This document shows positions 51,045-60,132 of a stretch of 64,000 nt of DNA, piece after piece (position 1 is the first letter of the stretch; each line of letters begins with the position of its first letter). Under the pieces are notes generated by a model, which saw nothing but the letters and a program-made list of their open reading frames with translations, was not told where the DNA came from and searched no databases. Made by a program: the position numbers and the translations under genes. The DNA comes from Lentimicrobiaceae bacterium (GTDB lineage: Bacteria > Bacteroidota > Bacteroidia > Bacteroidales > Lentimicrobiaceae), in contig JACJXH010000001.1 of NCBI GenBank assembly GCA_020636745.1, positions 1 to 64,000 of the forward strand, given 5' to 3'.

Positions 51045-51798
51045 AAAACTCAAGTATTCCCAAATGATCGAAAGATTCATTGCAGGGGAAATGAATGAGG
51101 ATGAACTCCGGTGGTTTGGCAAAGAATTGCAAACCAATGCCGAATTATCAGGAGAGCTGAAGCTTGACAAGGATTTGGACAATATTCTTCTTGATGAAGA
51201 TGTTGTTGAGTTCCGCCGCAAGTTAATCAGCGTCTTTAATGAATCCAAGCAGAATGAGGCTGCTCCTAAAGTTGTCAGAATGCAGCCACGCAGGTGGCAA
51301 TTGGTTGCAGCAGCAGCCATTGCAATACTGATGATTGCCGGGGGAGCTATTCTGTTGACTCAGCAGCGCTCCTACACGGCAGAGAAATTGTTCAGTATGT
51401 ACTACGATTCTGAACGTACGATTGAACTAACCCGTTCGGGCAATGCGAACATTGTGGAGGCTATTCTTAAATTTCAACAAAAGGATTACCAGGGAGCTTC
51501 CCTGCTTTTTGCTGAAATTCTCGATAAGGACAGCTCCAATATCGCAGTATGGTTCTACAATGGTATCTCTTACATCGAAACGAGCCGTATCGAAGATGCT
51601 GTGAAAGCATTCAGATATATCATTGATGATAAGAACAATCTTTATGTAGAGCATGCCGAATGGTATCTCGGGCTGTGCTACCTTAAAAACGAGCAGATTG
51701 ATTTTGCCGTTGAACAATTCCGTAAAATAGCGGACGACCAGAAAAACTACCACAACAAGGAAGCTAACAAAATACTCGAAAAGCTGGGCCGCAAGTAA
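51037..51798 (+). CDS. Membrane-anchored TPR protein, putative anti-sigma partner
   Basis: 253 residues from the ATG at 51037, overlapping the sigma-factor stop. The cytoplasmic part (1-85) begins MTKKLKYSQMIERFIAGEMN with an EDELRWFGKEL segment, similar in style to anti-sigma N-termini. A single membrane helix is at 88-108, followed by a periplasmic domain with three TPR-like repeats (about 145-245, ILKFQQKDYQGASLLFAEIL, DAVKAFRYIIDDKNN, DFAVEQFRKIADDQ). Translational coupling to the sigma gene suggests it sequesters the sigma factor and senses something in the periplasm; this is inference. There is no zinc-binding HxxxCxxC motif. Confidence 0.75.
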   Translation: MTKKLKYSQMIERFIAGEMNEDELRWFGKELQTNAELSGELKLDKDLDNILLDEDVVEFRRKLISVFNESKQNEAAPKVVRMQPRRWQLVAAAAIAILMIAGGAILLTQQRSYTAEKLFSMYYDSERTIELTRSGNANIVEAILKFQQKDYQGASLLFAEILDKDSSNIAVWFYNGISYIETSRIEDAVKAFRYIIDDKNNLYVEHAEWYLGLCYLKNEQIDFAVEQFRKIADDQKNYHNKEANKILEKLGRK

Positions 51799-51830
51799 AC
51801 ACACCCGCGCAAAGATCATTGATATTAATT

Positions 51831-51857
51831 AAACCGGATGAAAGTCCGGTTTTTTTT
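51831..51857 (+). terminator. Terminator of the sigma/TPR operon
   Basis: AAACCGGA pairs with TCCGGTTT around TGAAAG, followed by a T-run, 33 bases after the stop codon. Confidence 0.88.
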
Positions 51858-51889
51858 ATGATGAGCCTCATAGTGAACCCCCTATATGC

Positions 51890-51926
51890 AAAAAAGCACC
51901 TGCCTTTTATTTGCAAGTGCTTTTTT
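51890..51926 (-). terminator. Terminator downstream of tRNA-Pro
   Basis: AAAAAAGCAC pairs with GTGCTTTTTT, with an additional inner TGC/GCA pairing across the loop. On the minus strand it ends the tRNA transcript 9 bases after its 3' end. Confidence 0.75.
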
Positions 51927-51935
51927 GAAATTTTG

Positions 51936-52009
51936 TCGGAGTGGTCCGACTCGAACGGACGACCACTTGCACCCCATGCAAGTACGCTAGCCAACTGCGC
52001 CACACCCCG
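51936..52009 (-). tRNA. tRNA-Pro, anticodon GGG
   Basis: A 74-base cloverleaf on the minus strand. The acceptor CGGGGTG pairs with CACTCCG (one GU), then discriminator A. The anticodon stem CTTGC/GCAAG has loop ATGGGGT, giving anticodon GGG, which decodes CCC and CCU. The T arm contains GTTCGAGTC. The 3' CCA is not encoded: the genome continues CAAAA. The CGGGG start is typical of proline tRNAs. Confidence 0.93.
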
Positions 52010-52068
52010 GGCCTGTTATGTATTACATCAACACTTATTAGATTAATAGGCGTTGTTGTTTTACGCGG

Positions 52069-52076
52069 CAAAAGTA
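52069..52076 (-). promoter_or_regulatory. Promoter -7 element of tRNA-Pro
   Basis: The minus strand reads TACTTTTG, a TAnnTTTG match 60 bases upstream of the tRNA 5' end. Confidence 0.35.
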
Positions 52077-52265
52077 CAAATATTTTGCTCATTAAGTAAT
52101 GAAAATTTAAAAAAATGTAGTTGCTTTGTAACTGACAAATTGACCTGTTGTTAATTGCTTGACAATCAGTAATGTTGAATTTTGGCATACTTTTCGTCAG
52201 CGTAAAGGTCATTGAGTTTTTATATATTTTTTAATCGATTTTTACCCAAAGAACAAAACAATACC

Positions 52266-53207
52266 ATGAGCGAAGAATTTGAAAAAATTGAATGTTTGAT
52301 TATTGGTTCTGGCCCTGCAGGATATACTGCTGCCATATATGCCGCACGTGCTGATCTTAAACCGGTTGTTTATCAAGGCCTCCAGCCAGGCGGTCAGCTT
52401 ACTTCCACTACTGAGGTTGATAATTTTCCGGGTTATCCTGATGGAGTGCAGGGGCCTGAGATGATGATTGATCTGCAAAAACAGGCAGAGCGCTTTGGTA
52501 CTGATATGAGGTGGGGCATAATTTCTGAGGTTGATTTCTCAGAAAGGCCGTTTAAAGTTACAGCCGATGATGGCAAAAAAATGCTGGCTGAAACAGTTAT
52601 TATAGCAACCGGGGCAACAGCTAAATGGATGGGCCTTGAGTCTGAAGCCAAATATAATGGCCATGGCGTTTCGGCCTGTGCTACTTGCGACGGATTTTTC
52701 TTCCGTGGCCAGGATATGGCAGTAGTTGGAGGTGGAGATACAGCCTGCGAGGAAGCTTCTTACCTTGCTAAATTAGGCCGTAAAGTATATATGATTGTTC
52801 GCCGCGACGAATTACGTGCCAGCAAGGCAATGCAAACCAGGGTAATGAATACGCCTAATATTGAGATTCTTTGGAATAGTAAAACCAAAGAAATTACCGG
52901 AGATGGAAAAACTGTTACCGGAGCTTTGATAGAAAATGTGAAAACAGGAGAAATCAGGCAGATTGAGGTGCAAGGCTTTTTTGTTGCCATTGGCCATTCT
53001 CCCAACACATCGCTTTTTAAAGGTCAGATTACCCTGGATGATAATGGGTATATCAAAACTGTTCCGGGATCAACCCGTACAAATATTCCGGGTGTATTTG
53101 CAGCCGGCGATGTTCAGGACCATGTTTTCAGACAGGCTATTACTGCTGCCGGAACTGGCTGTATGGCGGCTATTGAGGCTGAAAGATTTCTTGCTGAAGC
53201 TGAGTAA
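52266..53207 (+). CDS. trxB: Thioredoxin reductase
   Basis: 313 residues from the ATG at 52266 (MSEEFEKIECLIIGSGPAG). The longer frame adds 18 residues with no family match. TrxB is an FAD/NADPH enzyme that reduces thioredoxin. The FAD motif GSGPAG is at 14-19, the redox-active Cys138-Ala-Thr-Cys141 (CATC) follows, the NADPH motif GGGDTA is at 155-160, and GVFAAGDVQDHVFRQAITAAGTG ends the FAD domain. It is monocistronic, followed by a large perfect hairpin at 53241-53296. Confidence 0.97.
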   Translation: MSEEFEKIECLIIGSGPAGYTAAIYAARADLKPVVYQGLQPGGQLTSTTEVDNFPGYPDGVQGPEMMIDLQKQAERFGTDMRWGIISEVDFSERPFKVTADDGKKMLAETVIIATGATAKWMGLESEAKYNGHGVSACATCDGFFFRGQDMAVVGGGDTACEEASYLAKLGRKVYMIVRRDELRASKAMQTRVMNTPNIEILWNSKTKEITGDGKTVTGALIENVKTGEIRQIEVQGFFVAIGHSPNTSLFKGQITLDDNGYIKTVPGSTRTNIPGVFAAGDVQDHVFRQAITAAGTGCMAAIEAERFLAEAE

Positions 53208-53240
53208 AGGCCCGATTTGTCAAATTTTGCAATCGTAACT

Positions 53241-53296
53241 TTCCAATAGAAACTTGCCTGTCTGACAATGGTCAGACAGGCAAGTTTCTATTGGAA
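53241..53296. terminator. Perfect 26-bp inverted repeat after trxB
   Basis: The arm TTCCAATAGAAACTTGCCTG TCTGAC (53241-53266) pairs perfectly with 53271-53296 around the 4-base loop AATG. It starts 33 bases after the trxB stop. The stem is longer than usual for a terminator and lacks a T-tract, so another origin is possible. Confidence 0.6.
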
Positions 53297-53457
53297 TAAA
53301 GGCTCAACTATTCTTTGTTCTGTTTTAACCCTTGTGGTTTCAATTGACAAATAAGCGGGTGTTCACTGCGATAACACAAGATGTCGTAATAATCGCAGCG
53401 AACGCTTTGAATCCGGACAGGGGCCGTTTAACCCCGGAATTCTGATTGCTTAACAGG

Positions 53458-55287
53458 TTATTTTTTACGGGGTTTATAAGATCCTGGTTTTTTGTCTTTG
53501 CGGCTATCAGCACCCCATTCGGGTCTTTTCTTTTTGTGAAAAATGGGCTGATTGTCATTGTCTTCTCTGTACCGGTTTCTTTTTTGAGGTGCCTGTTGAG
53601 ATTCAGGTCTTTCGGATGCCTGCTCAATACGAACACCATCAGGATTGGCCTGCTCGCTCGAAAAAGCTTTCAATACCTTATTAACAGACTTGGTGTCTAT
53701 TTCAACGAAACTGTAGTTGTCTAGAATATCAATCCGACCAATTTTAATTTCTCTTGAACGGGTAACTTCATTGATGAGCCCGATTATCTGAGGAGGCAGA
53801 ACCTTGTCTTTACGGCCTACACTAATAAACATCCGGCTAAATTGTGATGTTCCATGTTCACCACGGAATTCACGTGGTTCGCGTGGTTCTCTTTTTTCGC
53901 GGGGTCCACGGCCTTCACGGCTGTCTCTTGAATCTCTGGGTTCACGTTCTCTGCGTGCTTCTTCAATTACATTGAGGTCTTTCGCATCGCGGTAATACTC
54001 CAGAAAGCGGTTAAACTCAAGAGATACAAATCGCTTGATAATCTGTTCGCGATCCATCCACTCCAACTTACGGTAAATGACCGGCAAAAAGGTTTCAATT
54101 TCATCGTCAAGTGTAACATTTTCCATTCTGTCGACATGATGAAAAAGTTGCTTTTCGCAAACCTGGGCACCTGTTGGAATCTTTGCCTGCGCAAATTCGC
54201 GGTTTATTTTTTTCTCAATCTGCCTGATTTTAAACTTTTCCTTCATGTTAATGATAGAAACGCAAATTCCCAGTTTGTCGGCGCGGCCGGTACGTCCACT
54301 GCGGTGGATGTATACTTCGGTATCATCAGGAAGATTGTAATTTATAACATGCGTAAGGTCGTTTACATCCAATCCTCTGGCGGCGACATCGGTAGCCACA
54401 AGCATTTGCAGGTTTCCGCTCCGGAAACGGCCCATTACATGGTCGCGCTGAGCCTGCGATAAATCGCCATGTAATGAATCGGCATTATATCCGTCACGAA
54501 TAAGTGAATCAGCAATTTCCTGGGTTTCAATACGTGTACGGCAGAAAACAATGGCGTAAATGCGAGGATTAAAGTCTGCAATTCTCTTCAGTGCAGCGTA
54601 ACGATCGCGTGCATGAACAAGATAATACATGTGTTTAACATTTGCAGTACCGGTATTGCGTTTCCCAACCGTTTTTACAACAGGGTTATTCATGTATTTG
54701 GCCAGAATTCGCTCAACTTCTTCCGGCATGGTGGCTGAGAAAAGCAACGTGTATTTTTCTTCCGGAGTGCACTCAAGTATGGTGTCAACATCTTCCTGGA
54801 AACCCATGTCGAGCATTTCGTCTGCTTCGTCAAGCACAACCCAGCGCACATGGCTGAGGTCGACTCTTTTGCGTCGAATCATATCATTCAACCTTCCGGG
54901 AGTGGCCACAATTACCTGTGGGCCTTCATTCAGTTGTTTGATTTGCAGTTCAATACTGGCTCCGCCATATACTGCCGTAACTCTGATTTTAGGAATAAAC
55001 TCGGCAAAGCTTCTGAGGTCGCGCGAAATCTGCAGACAGAGTTCTCGTGTAGGACACAGAATAAGAGCCTGAGCATTTTTAACATCAGGATTAATGTGAT
55101 GTAAAACAGGTAAGCCAAAGGCCGCAGTTTTTCCTGTGCCTGTTTGAGCAAGGCCTACAAGATCGGTTGGTTTAGCTATAAGGGCGGGAATTACTTCTGC
55201 CTGTACAGGCATGGGTTCCTTAAAACCCAGGGCTTCTACCGCCTGCAAAAGCTGCGCGTTTAAGCCAAGTTCTTGAAAATTAAGCAT
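53458..55287 (-). CDS. DEAD-box ATP-dependent RNA helicase with RNA-binding tail
   Basis: 609 residues from the ATG at 55287 (MLNFQELGLNAQLLQAVEALGF), the natural Q-motif start. The longer frame would extend into the promoter. Motifs are Walker A AQTGTGKT at 47-54, DEAD at 153-156, SAT at 184-186 and HRSGRTGRA in the second RecA domain (about 325-340). After about residue 370 come an Arg/Glu-rich stretch (REPRDSRDSREGRGPREKRE, near 460) and a DbpA-like RNA-binding domain (RMFISVGRKDKVLPPQIIGL onward). The end is Lys-rich. It is similar to CsdA/DeaD-type helicases that help ribosome assembly in the cold. A subgroup symbol is not safe. Confidence 0.93.
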   Translation of the reverse strand: MLNFQELGLNAQLLQAVEALGFKEPMPVQAEVIPALIAKPTDLVGLAQTGTGKTAAFGLPVLHHINPDVKNAQALILCPTRELCLQISRDLRSFAEFIPKIRVTAVYGGASIELQIKQLNEGPQVIVATPGRLNDMIRRKRVDLSHVRWVVLDEADEMLDMGFQEDVDTILECTPEEKYTLLFSATMPEEVERILAKYMNNPVVKTVGKRNTGTANVKHMYYLVHARDRYAALKRIADFNPRIYAIVFCRTRIETQEIADSLIRDGYNADSLHGDLSQAQRDHVMGRFRSGNLQMLVATDVAARGLDVNDLTHVINYNLPDDTEVYIHRSGRTGRADKLGICVSIINMKEKFKIRQIEKKINREFAQAKIPTGAQVCEKQLFHHVDRMENVTLDDEIETFLPVIYRKLEWMDREQIIKRFVSLEFNRFLEYYRDAKDLNVIEEARREREPRDSRDSREGRGPREKREPREPREFRGEHGTSQFSRMFISVGRKDKVLPPQIIGLINEVTRSREIKIGRIDILDNYSFVEIDTKSVNKVLKAFSSEQANPDGVRIEQASERPESQQAPQKRNRYREDNDNQPIFHKKKRPEWGADSRKDKKPGSYKPRKK

Positions 55288-55310
55288 AATAGTGTTTACA
55301 AATAAGCGTG

Positions 55311-55318
55311 CAAAGGTA
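55311..55318 (-). promoter_or_regulatory. Promoter -7 element of the DEAD-box helicase gene
   Basis: The minus strand reads TACCTTTG, exact TAnnTTTG, 24 bases upstream of the ATG at 55287. No clear -33 TTG. Confidence 0.5.
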
Positions 55319-55396
55319 CGCTTATTATGACCACGTTTGTCATAATGAAGTAAATAAAGTATTTTTAATATCAATTCATCGCTTTAGATGAATTTG

Positions 55397-55404
55397 TATC
55401 TTTG
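55397..55404 (+). promoter_or_regulatory. Promoter -7 element of purL
   Basis: TATCTTTG, exact TAnnTTTG, 23 bases before the purL ATG at 55428. Its position inside the longer open frame argues that the GTG at 55404 is not the true start. Confidence 0.5.
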
Positions 55405-55427
55405 TGTCCTCAACAAAAATTCAGACA

Positions 55428-58400
55428 ATGATCCGTTTTTTCAAAGGCAAATGCTTTTACGCTGTTAATAGTCAACATGAGCTTTCGGGCAATGATATTC
55501 AGAAACTTAGCTGGTTGTTCGGTGGCGCCGAATGTCTTGAAGCCCGGTCTGTATCGGGCTTTTTTATTGGCCCCCGCCGCGAAATGATAACCCCCTGGAG
55601 TACCAATGCTGTTGAAATTACACAGAATATGGGCATCAGCGGAATTGAAAGAATTGAGGAATATACAGAGGTTCCTGATTCAAATGCGGCATTCGATCCG
55701 ATGCTTCAGGTGATGAATATTGGGTTGGATCAGCAACTGTTTACGATTGTTCATAACCCTGAACCTGTGAAACAAATTGATGACATTGCAGCATACAATC
55801 TTCAGGAAGGTTTGGCATTATCGGATGATGAGGTGGTGTACCTGAACGAACTTAGTGCAAAATTGGGCCGGTTGCTCACCGATAGTGAGGTGTTTGGATT
55901 TTCACAGGTGAATTCTGAGCACTGCAGGCATAAAATTTTTAATGGAACTTTTATCATAGATGGAAAGGAACAGGACGAAACGCTGTTCTCTATGATTCGT
56001 AAAACATCAAACCTTCATCATAACCGGATAGTCTCTGCTTATAAGGATAATGTGGCTTTTATTGAAGGGCCGCAGATTATGCAGTTTGCTCCGGCTACAC
56101 AGGATAAGCCTGATTTTTTTGCTGTAAAACCAGTTGATTCAGTTATTTCTATTAAAGCTGAAACACATAACTTTCCAACTACAGTTGAGCCCTTTAATGG
56201 AGCAGCTACGGGTAGCGGGGGCGAAATTCGTGACCGGATGGCCGGTGGAAAAGGTTCTATGCCGATTGCAGGTACTGCTGTATACATGACTTCTTATCCG
56301 CGTACGTGTGAAACGCACAGGTGGGAATCAGCTGTTCAGCCTCGCAAGTGGCTTTATCATAATCCTGAAGAGCTCCTGATTAAAGCCTCTAACGGAGCCA
56401 GCGATTTTGGTAATAAATTTGGCCAGCCATTAATTTGTGGGAGCCTGCTCACTTTTGAGCATCAAACCAATGATCGCATTTATGGTTATGATAAAGTAAT
56501 CATGATGGCTGGAGGTATCGGTTATGGTCGAAAATCTGACAGTTTGAAAGAAGATCCCAAGCCGGGCGAAAAAGTAGTGGTGCTGGGTGGCGATAATTAT
56601 CGTATTGGAATGGGTGGTGGAGCCGTGTCGTCGGTTGCTACCGGGCAGTTTGCCAATCACATTGAGTTGAATGCTGTTCAGCGCTCAAATCCCGAAATGC
56701 AGAAACGTGTTTATAATGCCATCAGGGCAATGGCTGAAATGGAGAACAATCCCGTTGTTTCTATTCATGATCATGGCGCAGGCGGCCATTTAAATTCCCT
56801 TTCAGAGCTCGTTGAAGTTACAGGTGGTCGTATTGATATCGACAAGCTGCCTGTTGGAGATCCAACACTTTCCGATCGCGAAATCATTGGCAATGAGTCG
56901 CAGGAACGCATGGGGCTAATTATAAAGGCTGATGATGTAGAAATGTTGCAGCGTGTAGCTGCACGCGAACGGGCTCCCATGTTTGTTGCCGGTGAGACTA
57001 CCAATGACCAAAGGTTAACATTTATCAATAATAAAACAGGCCAGAAGCCTATTGATTTGCAATTGCTTGATATGTTTGGAAAGCCTCCGCGTACCATCAT
57101 GGAGGATTCAACTGTTAAGGAAACATTTGCACCTTTAAATTATAAAATACAGCAACTGCGCACTTATGTTGAAAAAGTACTGCAGATTGAAAGTGTGGCT
57201 TGTAAAGATTGGCTTACCAATAAGGTTGACCGTTCGGTAACCGGACGCGTGGCCATGCAACAAACAGCCGGGCCGGTTCAGCTGCCATTAAATGATTTGG
57301 GTGTGGTGGCGCTTGATTATTCGGGTAGCAGGGGAATAGCTACTTCTATAGGTCATGCTCCGGCAGCAGGATTAATTGATGCAAAAGCCGGCTCAGTTCT
57401 TTCTATTGCCGAGGCTTTGACCAATATTGTATGGGCACCGCTCGAAGGTGGCCTGAAAGGCGTTTCCCTCAGTGCCAACTGGATGTGGCCATGCCGCAAT
57501 CCTGGTGAAGATGCAAGGCTTTTTGAGGCTGTTAAGGCTGCAAGTGATTTTGCTATTGCCTTGGGGATTAATATTCCAACAGGAAAGGATTCCCTGTCAA
57601 TGACGCAAAAATATCCTGATGGCGAAAAAGTGTTTTCGCCTGGTACGGTCATTATTTCAGCAGCAGCAGAGGTAATTGATATTAAAAAAGTAATCAGTCC
57701 GGTTATTCAGCCTGAGTTTACCTCAACACTTTTATACATCGATTTCTCAGCCGATAAATTCAAAACCGGAGGAAGTAGTCTGGCTCAAATTTTAAACGGA
57801 TTGGGGGATGAGGCGCCAGTTGTCAACAACCCGGATTATTTTGTTCGTGCATTTGAAGCTGTACAGACTTTAATCAACAAGGGCGTTGTTTTGGCAGGCC
57901 ACGATATTTCATCAGGCGGTTTGGTTACTACTTTGCTTGAAATGCTGTTTGCACAGCCTGGCATTGGTCTTGAGGCCGATTTAAATGGGTTTGGCGAAAG
58001 CGATATTGTTAAACTTCTGTTTAGTGAAAATCCGGGAGTAGTAATTCAGGTAAATGATTTGGATTATACTACTGTATTATTGCATGAGTCAGGTTTGAAA
58101 TATCAGATATTAGGTAAGCCATCGTTCCGTCGCTTCCTTACGCTCAGATATCATGATGGAAACACTGAGCTTGATATTGACCACATGAGGAAGCTGTGGT
58201 TCAGATCTTCGTATCTGCTTGACAGGAAACAATCAGGTGACGATCTTGCCAAAGCCCGTTATCATAATTTTGCTTTACAGCCTCTGTCTTATAAATTTGG
58301 AGATGATTTTACCGGTGAAGCAAAGCAATTTGCAATAAACCTTAAACGTACACAACCTACCGGCATCAAAGCTGCCATCATCAGGGAAAAAGGGGTGAAT

Positions 58401-59114
58401 GGAGATCGTGAAATGGCCTGGTCGTTATATATGGCGGGGTTTGATGTGAAAGATGTTCACATGACCGATTTGATTACCGGTCGTGAAACCCTTGAAGACA
58501 TCAATATGATTGTGTTTGTAGGTGGTTTCAGTAATTCTGATGTTCTTGGTTCTGCCAAGGGGTGGGCAGGTGCATTTCTTTATAATACGCCAGCAAAAAT
58601 GGCCCTCGATAACTTCTTTGCCAGACCTGATACATTGAGCCTTGGGGTATGTAATGGCTGTCAATTAATGGTTGAATTAGGGCTAATTTATCCGGGTCAC
58701 GATGCTCAGCCTAAAATGCTGCATAATGAATCAGGTAAGTTTGAATCTGCTTTTCTCAATGTTGATATTCTTGAGAATAATTCGGTAATGCTTCGGAATA
58801 TGGCAGGAAAGAGGCTGGGAATCTGGGTAGCACATGGAGAAGGAAAATTTAGCCTGCCAATGGCTGAAGAGCATTACCTTATACCGATGAAATACAGCTA
58901 CGAAGCATATCCTGGCAATCCGAACGGCTCGGATTATAACGCGGCCGCCATTGTTTCACAAAATGGGCGACATCTTGCCATGATGCCTCATCTTGAGCGT
59001 TCCATCTATCCCTGGAACTGGGCTTATTATCCCGGGGCCAGAGCTGCTGATGAAGTTTCACCATGGGTTGAAGCATTTGTAAATGCACGTAAATGGATTA
59101 ACAAAATGGCGTAA
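55428..59114 (+). CDS. purL: Phosphoribosylformylglycinamidine synthase, large fused form
   Basis: 1228 residues from the ATG at 55428 (MIRFFKGKCFYAV). PurL makes FGAM from FGAR, glutamine and ATP, the fourth purine step. This is the long form in which the synthetase and glutamine amidotransferase are fused, as in E. coli (about 1295 residues). Visible are the FGAM synthase signature QVNSEHCRHKIFNG, the ATP-binding KAETHNFPTTVEPFNGAATGSGG, HDHGAGGHLNSLSEL, and the C-terminal amidotransferase with Cys1075 in GVCNGCQ and the His1188/Glu1190 pair in PHLERS. It is divergent from the helicase gene and monocistronic. Confidence 0.96.
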   Translation: MIRFFKGKCFYAVNSQHELSGNDIQKLSWLFGGAECLEARSVSGFFIGPRREMITPWSTNAVEITQNMGISGIERIEEYTEVPDSNAAFDPMLQVMNIGLDQQLFTIVHNPEPVKQIDDIAAYNLQEGLALSDDEVVYLNELSAKLGRLLTDSEVFGFSQVNSEHCRHKIFNGTFIIDGKEQDETLFSMIRKTSNLHHNRIVSAYKDNVAFIEGPQIMQFAPATQDKPDFFAVKPVDSVISIKAETHNFPTTVEPFNGAATGSGGEIRDRMAGGKGSMPIAGTAVYMTSYPRTCETHRWESAVQPRKWLYHNPEELLIKASNGASDFGNKFGQPLICGSLLTFEHQTNDRIYGYDKVIMMAGGIGYGRKSDSLKEDPKPGEKVVVLGGDNYRIGMGGGAVSSVATGQFANHIELNAVQRSNPEMQKRVYNAIRAMAEMENNPVVSIHDHGAGGHLNSLSELVEVTGGRIDIDKLPVGDPTLSDREIIGNESQERMGLIIKADDVEMLQRVAARERAPMFVAGETTNDQRLTFINNKTGQKPIDLQLLDMFGKPPRTIMEDSTVKETFAPLNYKIQQLRTYVEKVLQIESVACKDWLTNKVDRSVTGRVAMQQTAGPVQLPLNDLGVVALDYSGSRGIATSIGHAPAAGLIDAKAGSVLSIAEALTNIVWAPLEGGLKGVSLSANWMWPCRNPGEDARLFEAVKAASDFAIALGINIPTGKDSLSMTQKYPDGEKVFSPGTVIISAAAEVIDIKKVISPVIQPEFTSTLLYIDFSADKFKTGGSSLAQILNGLGDEAPVVNNPDYFVRAFEAVQTLINKGVVLAGHDISSGGLVTTLLEMLFAQPGIGLEADLNGFGESDIVKLLFSENPGVVIQVNDLDYTTVLLHESGLKYQILGKPSFRRFLTLRYHDGNTELDIDHMRKLWFRSSYLLDRKQSGDDLAKARYHNFALQPLSYKFGDDFTGEAKQFAINLKRTQPTGIKAAIIREKGVNGDREMAWSLYMAGFDVKDVHMTDLITGRETLEDINMIVFVGGFSNSDVLGSAKGWAGAFLYNTPAKMALDNFFARPDTLSLGVCNGCQLMVELGLIYPGHDAQPKMLHNESGKFESAFLNVDILENNSVMLRNMAGKRLGIWVAHGEGKFSLPMAEEHYLIPMKYSYEAYPGNPNGSDYNAAAIVSQNGRHLAMMPHLERSIYPWNWAYYPGARAADEVSPWVEAFVNARKWINKMA

Positions 59115-59143
59115 TTTCGTCATTAAAATTTTATATCCTTCAA

Positions 59144-59174
59144 TTTGCTTGTTTGCATTTATTGCATACTTTTA
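59144..59174 (+). promoter_or_regulatory. Promoter of the SDR gene
   Basis: TTTG at 59144-59147 and TACTTTTA at 59167-59174, spacer 19 bases. The last -7 base differs from consensus. Transcription would start near 59180, 45-50 bases before the ATG at 59228. Confidence 0.4.
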
Positions 59175-59227
59175 CCAAACGAGGCAATCTCGTTAAAAAA
59201 CTGATATACTTAAGCTGCATTACTTCG

Positions 59228-59986
59228 ATGGAAAAAGTTGTATTTATTACTGGAGCTTCCAGTGGAATTGGTCATTCTTGTGCATTAAAATTTGCCGAAA
59301 ATGGTTATAATCTTATTATTTCCGGGCGCCGGACAGAACGATTAGCCCAATTGGCAGGTGAGTTGGTGCAAAAATTCGGGATTAAAGTGCACACACTCAC
59401 CATTGATGTTACCAATTCAGCTGAAGTGAAAAGTGCAATTGACGGGCTTCCCTCTGATTTTAAGAAAATAGATGTGCTGATTAATAACGCAGGTCTTGCA
59501 TTGGGCCTTGATTCTTTAAACGAAGGTAATCCGGCACATTGGAATACCATGATAGATACCAATATTAAGGGGGTGTTGAATGTGTCTCATGCAATTATGC
59601 CCGGAATGATAGAACGCAAAAGCGGGCATATTATCAATATTGGTTCAATTGCCGGCAGAGAAGCTTATGGTAAGGGAAATGTTTATTGTGCTACTAAAGC
59701 GGCCGTTGATAGTCTTACCAAGGGAATGCGGATTGATTTGCTTCCGTTTGGTATCAAAGTCACTCAAATTGCACCGGGAGCTGTTGAAACCGAATTTTCA
59801 CTGGTAAGGTTTGAAGGCGATGATAAAAGAGCCAGTTCGGTTTATGATGGGTTTGAACCATTGCGTCCTCAGGATGTTGCAGATGTTGTTTATTACACTG
59901 CTTCACTCCCTTCGCATGTGAACATTAATGATTTGTTGCTTATGCCTACGGCACAGGCCTCTGCATCTGTTATTTACCGTAAATAA
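59228..59986 (+). CDS. Short-chain dehydrogenase/reductase (YdfG-like)
   Basis: 252 residues from the ATG at 59228 (MEKVVFITGASSGIG). The longer frame has a leader that would lie within the promoter. It has the classical SDR layout: nucleotide loop TGASSGIG at 8-15, NNAG at 86-89, catalytic Ser140, Tyr153 and Lys157 (YCATK), and SGRRTER at 32-38 with an arginine pair suggesting NADP preference. The overall pattern, including IAPGAVETEFSLVRF, resembles YdfG-type NADP-dependent hydroxy-acid dehydrogenases (serine/3-hydroxypropionate group). The actual substrate is unknown. Confidence 0.9.
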   Translation: MEKVVFITGASSGIGHSCALKFAENGYNLIISGRRTERLAQLAGELVQKFGIKVHTLTIDVTNSAEVKSAIDGLPSDFKKIDVLINNAGLALGLDSLNEGNPAHWNTMIDTNIKGVLNVSHAIMPGMIERKSGHIINIGSIAGREAYGKGNVYCATKAAVDSLTKGMRIDLLPFGIKVTQIAPGAVETEFSLVRFEGDDKRASSVYDGFEPLRPQDVADVVYYTASLPSHVNINDLLLMPTAQASASVIYRK

Positions 59987-60050
59987 TAACATGAAAATAC
60001 CTGACAACTTCAAAGGTATTATACAAGATTTTGTATTAAATAATGTACAA

Positions 60051-60079
60051 TTCCCGGTTAACCTGAGGTTGACTGGGAA
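60051..60079 (+). terminator. Hairpin after the SDR gene, possible terminator
   Basis: TTCCCGGTTAACC pairs with GGTTGACTGGGAA (13 bp with two GU) around TGA. A clear T-run is missing immediately after, so termination is uncertain. Confidence 0.45.
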
Positions 60080-60132
60080 GGGTTATCATTTCTTTTAAAA
60101 GAGCTTCAAAAATTATTTAATCCCCCTGAAAT

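Noticed and set aside
53241..53296. tRNA or other structured RNA gene
   Set aside because: It is a single perfect hairpin without cloverleaf arms or conserved loop sequence.
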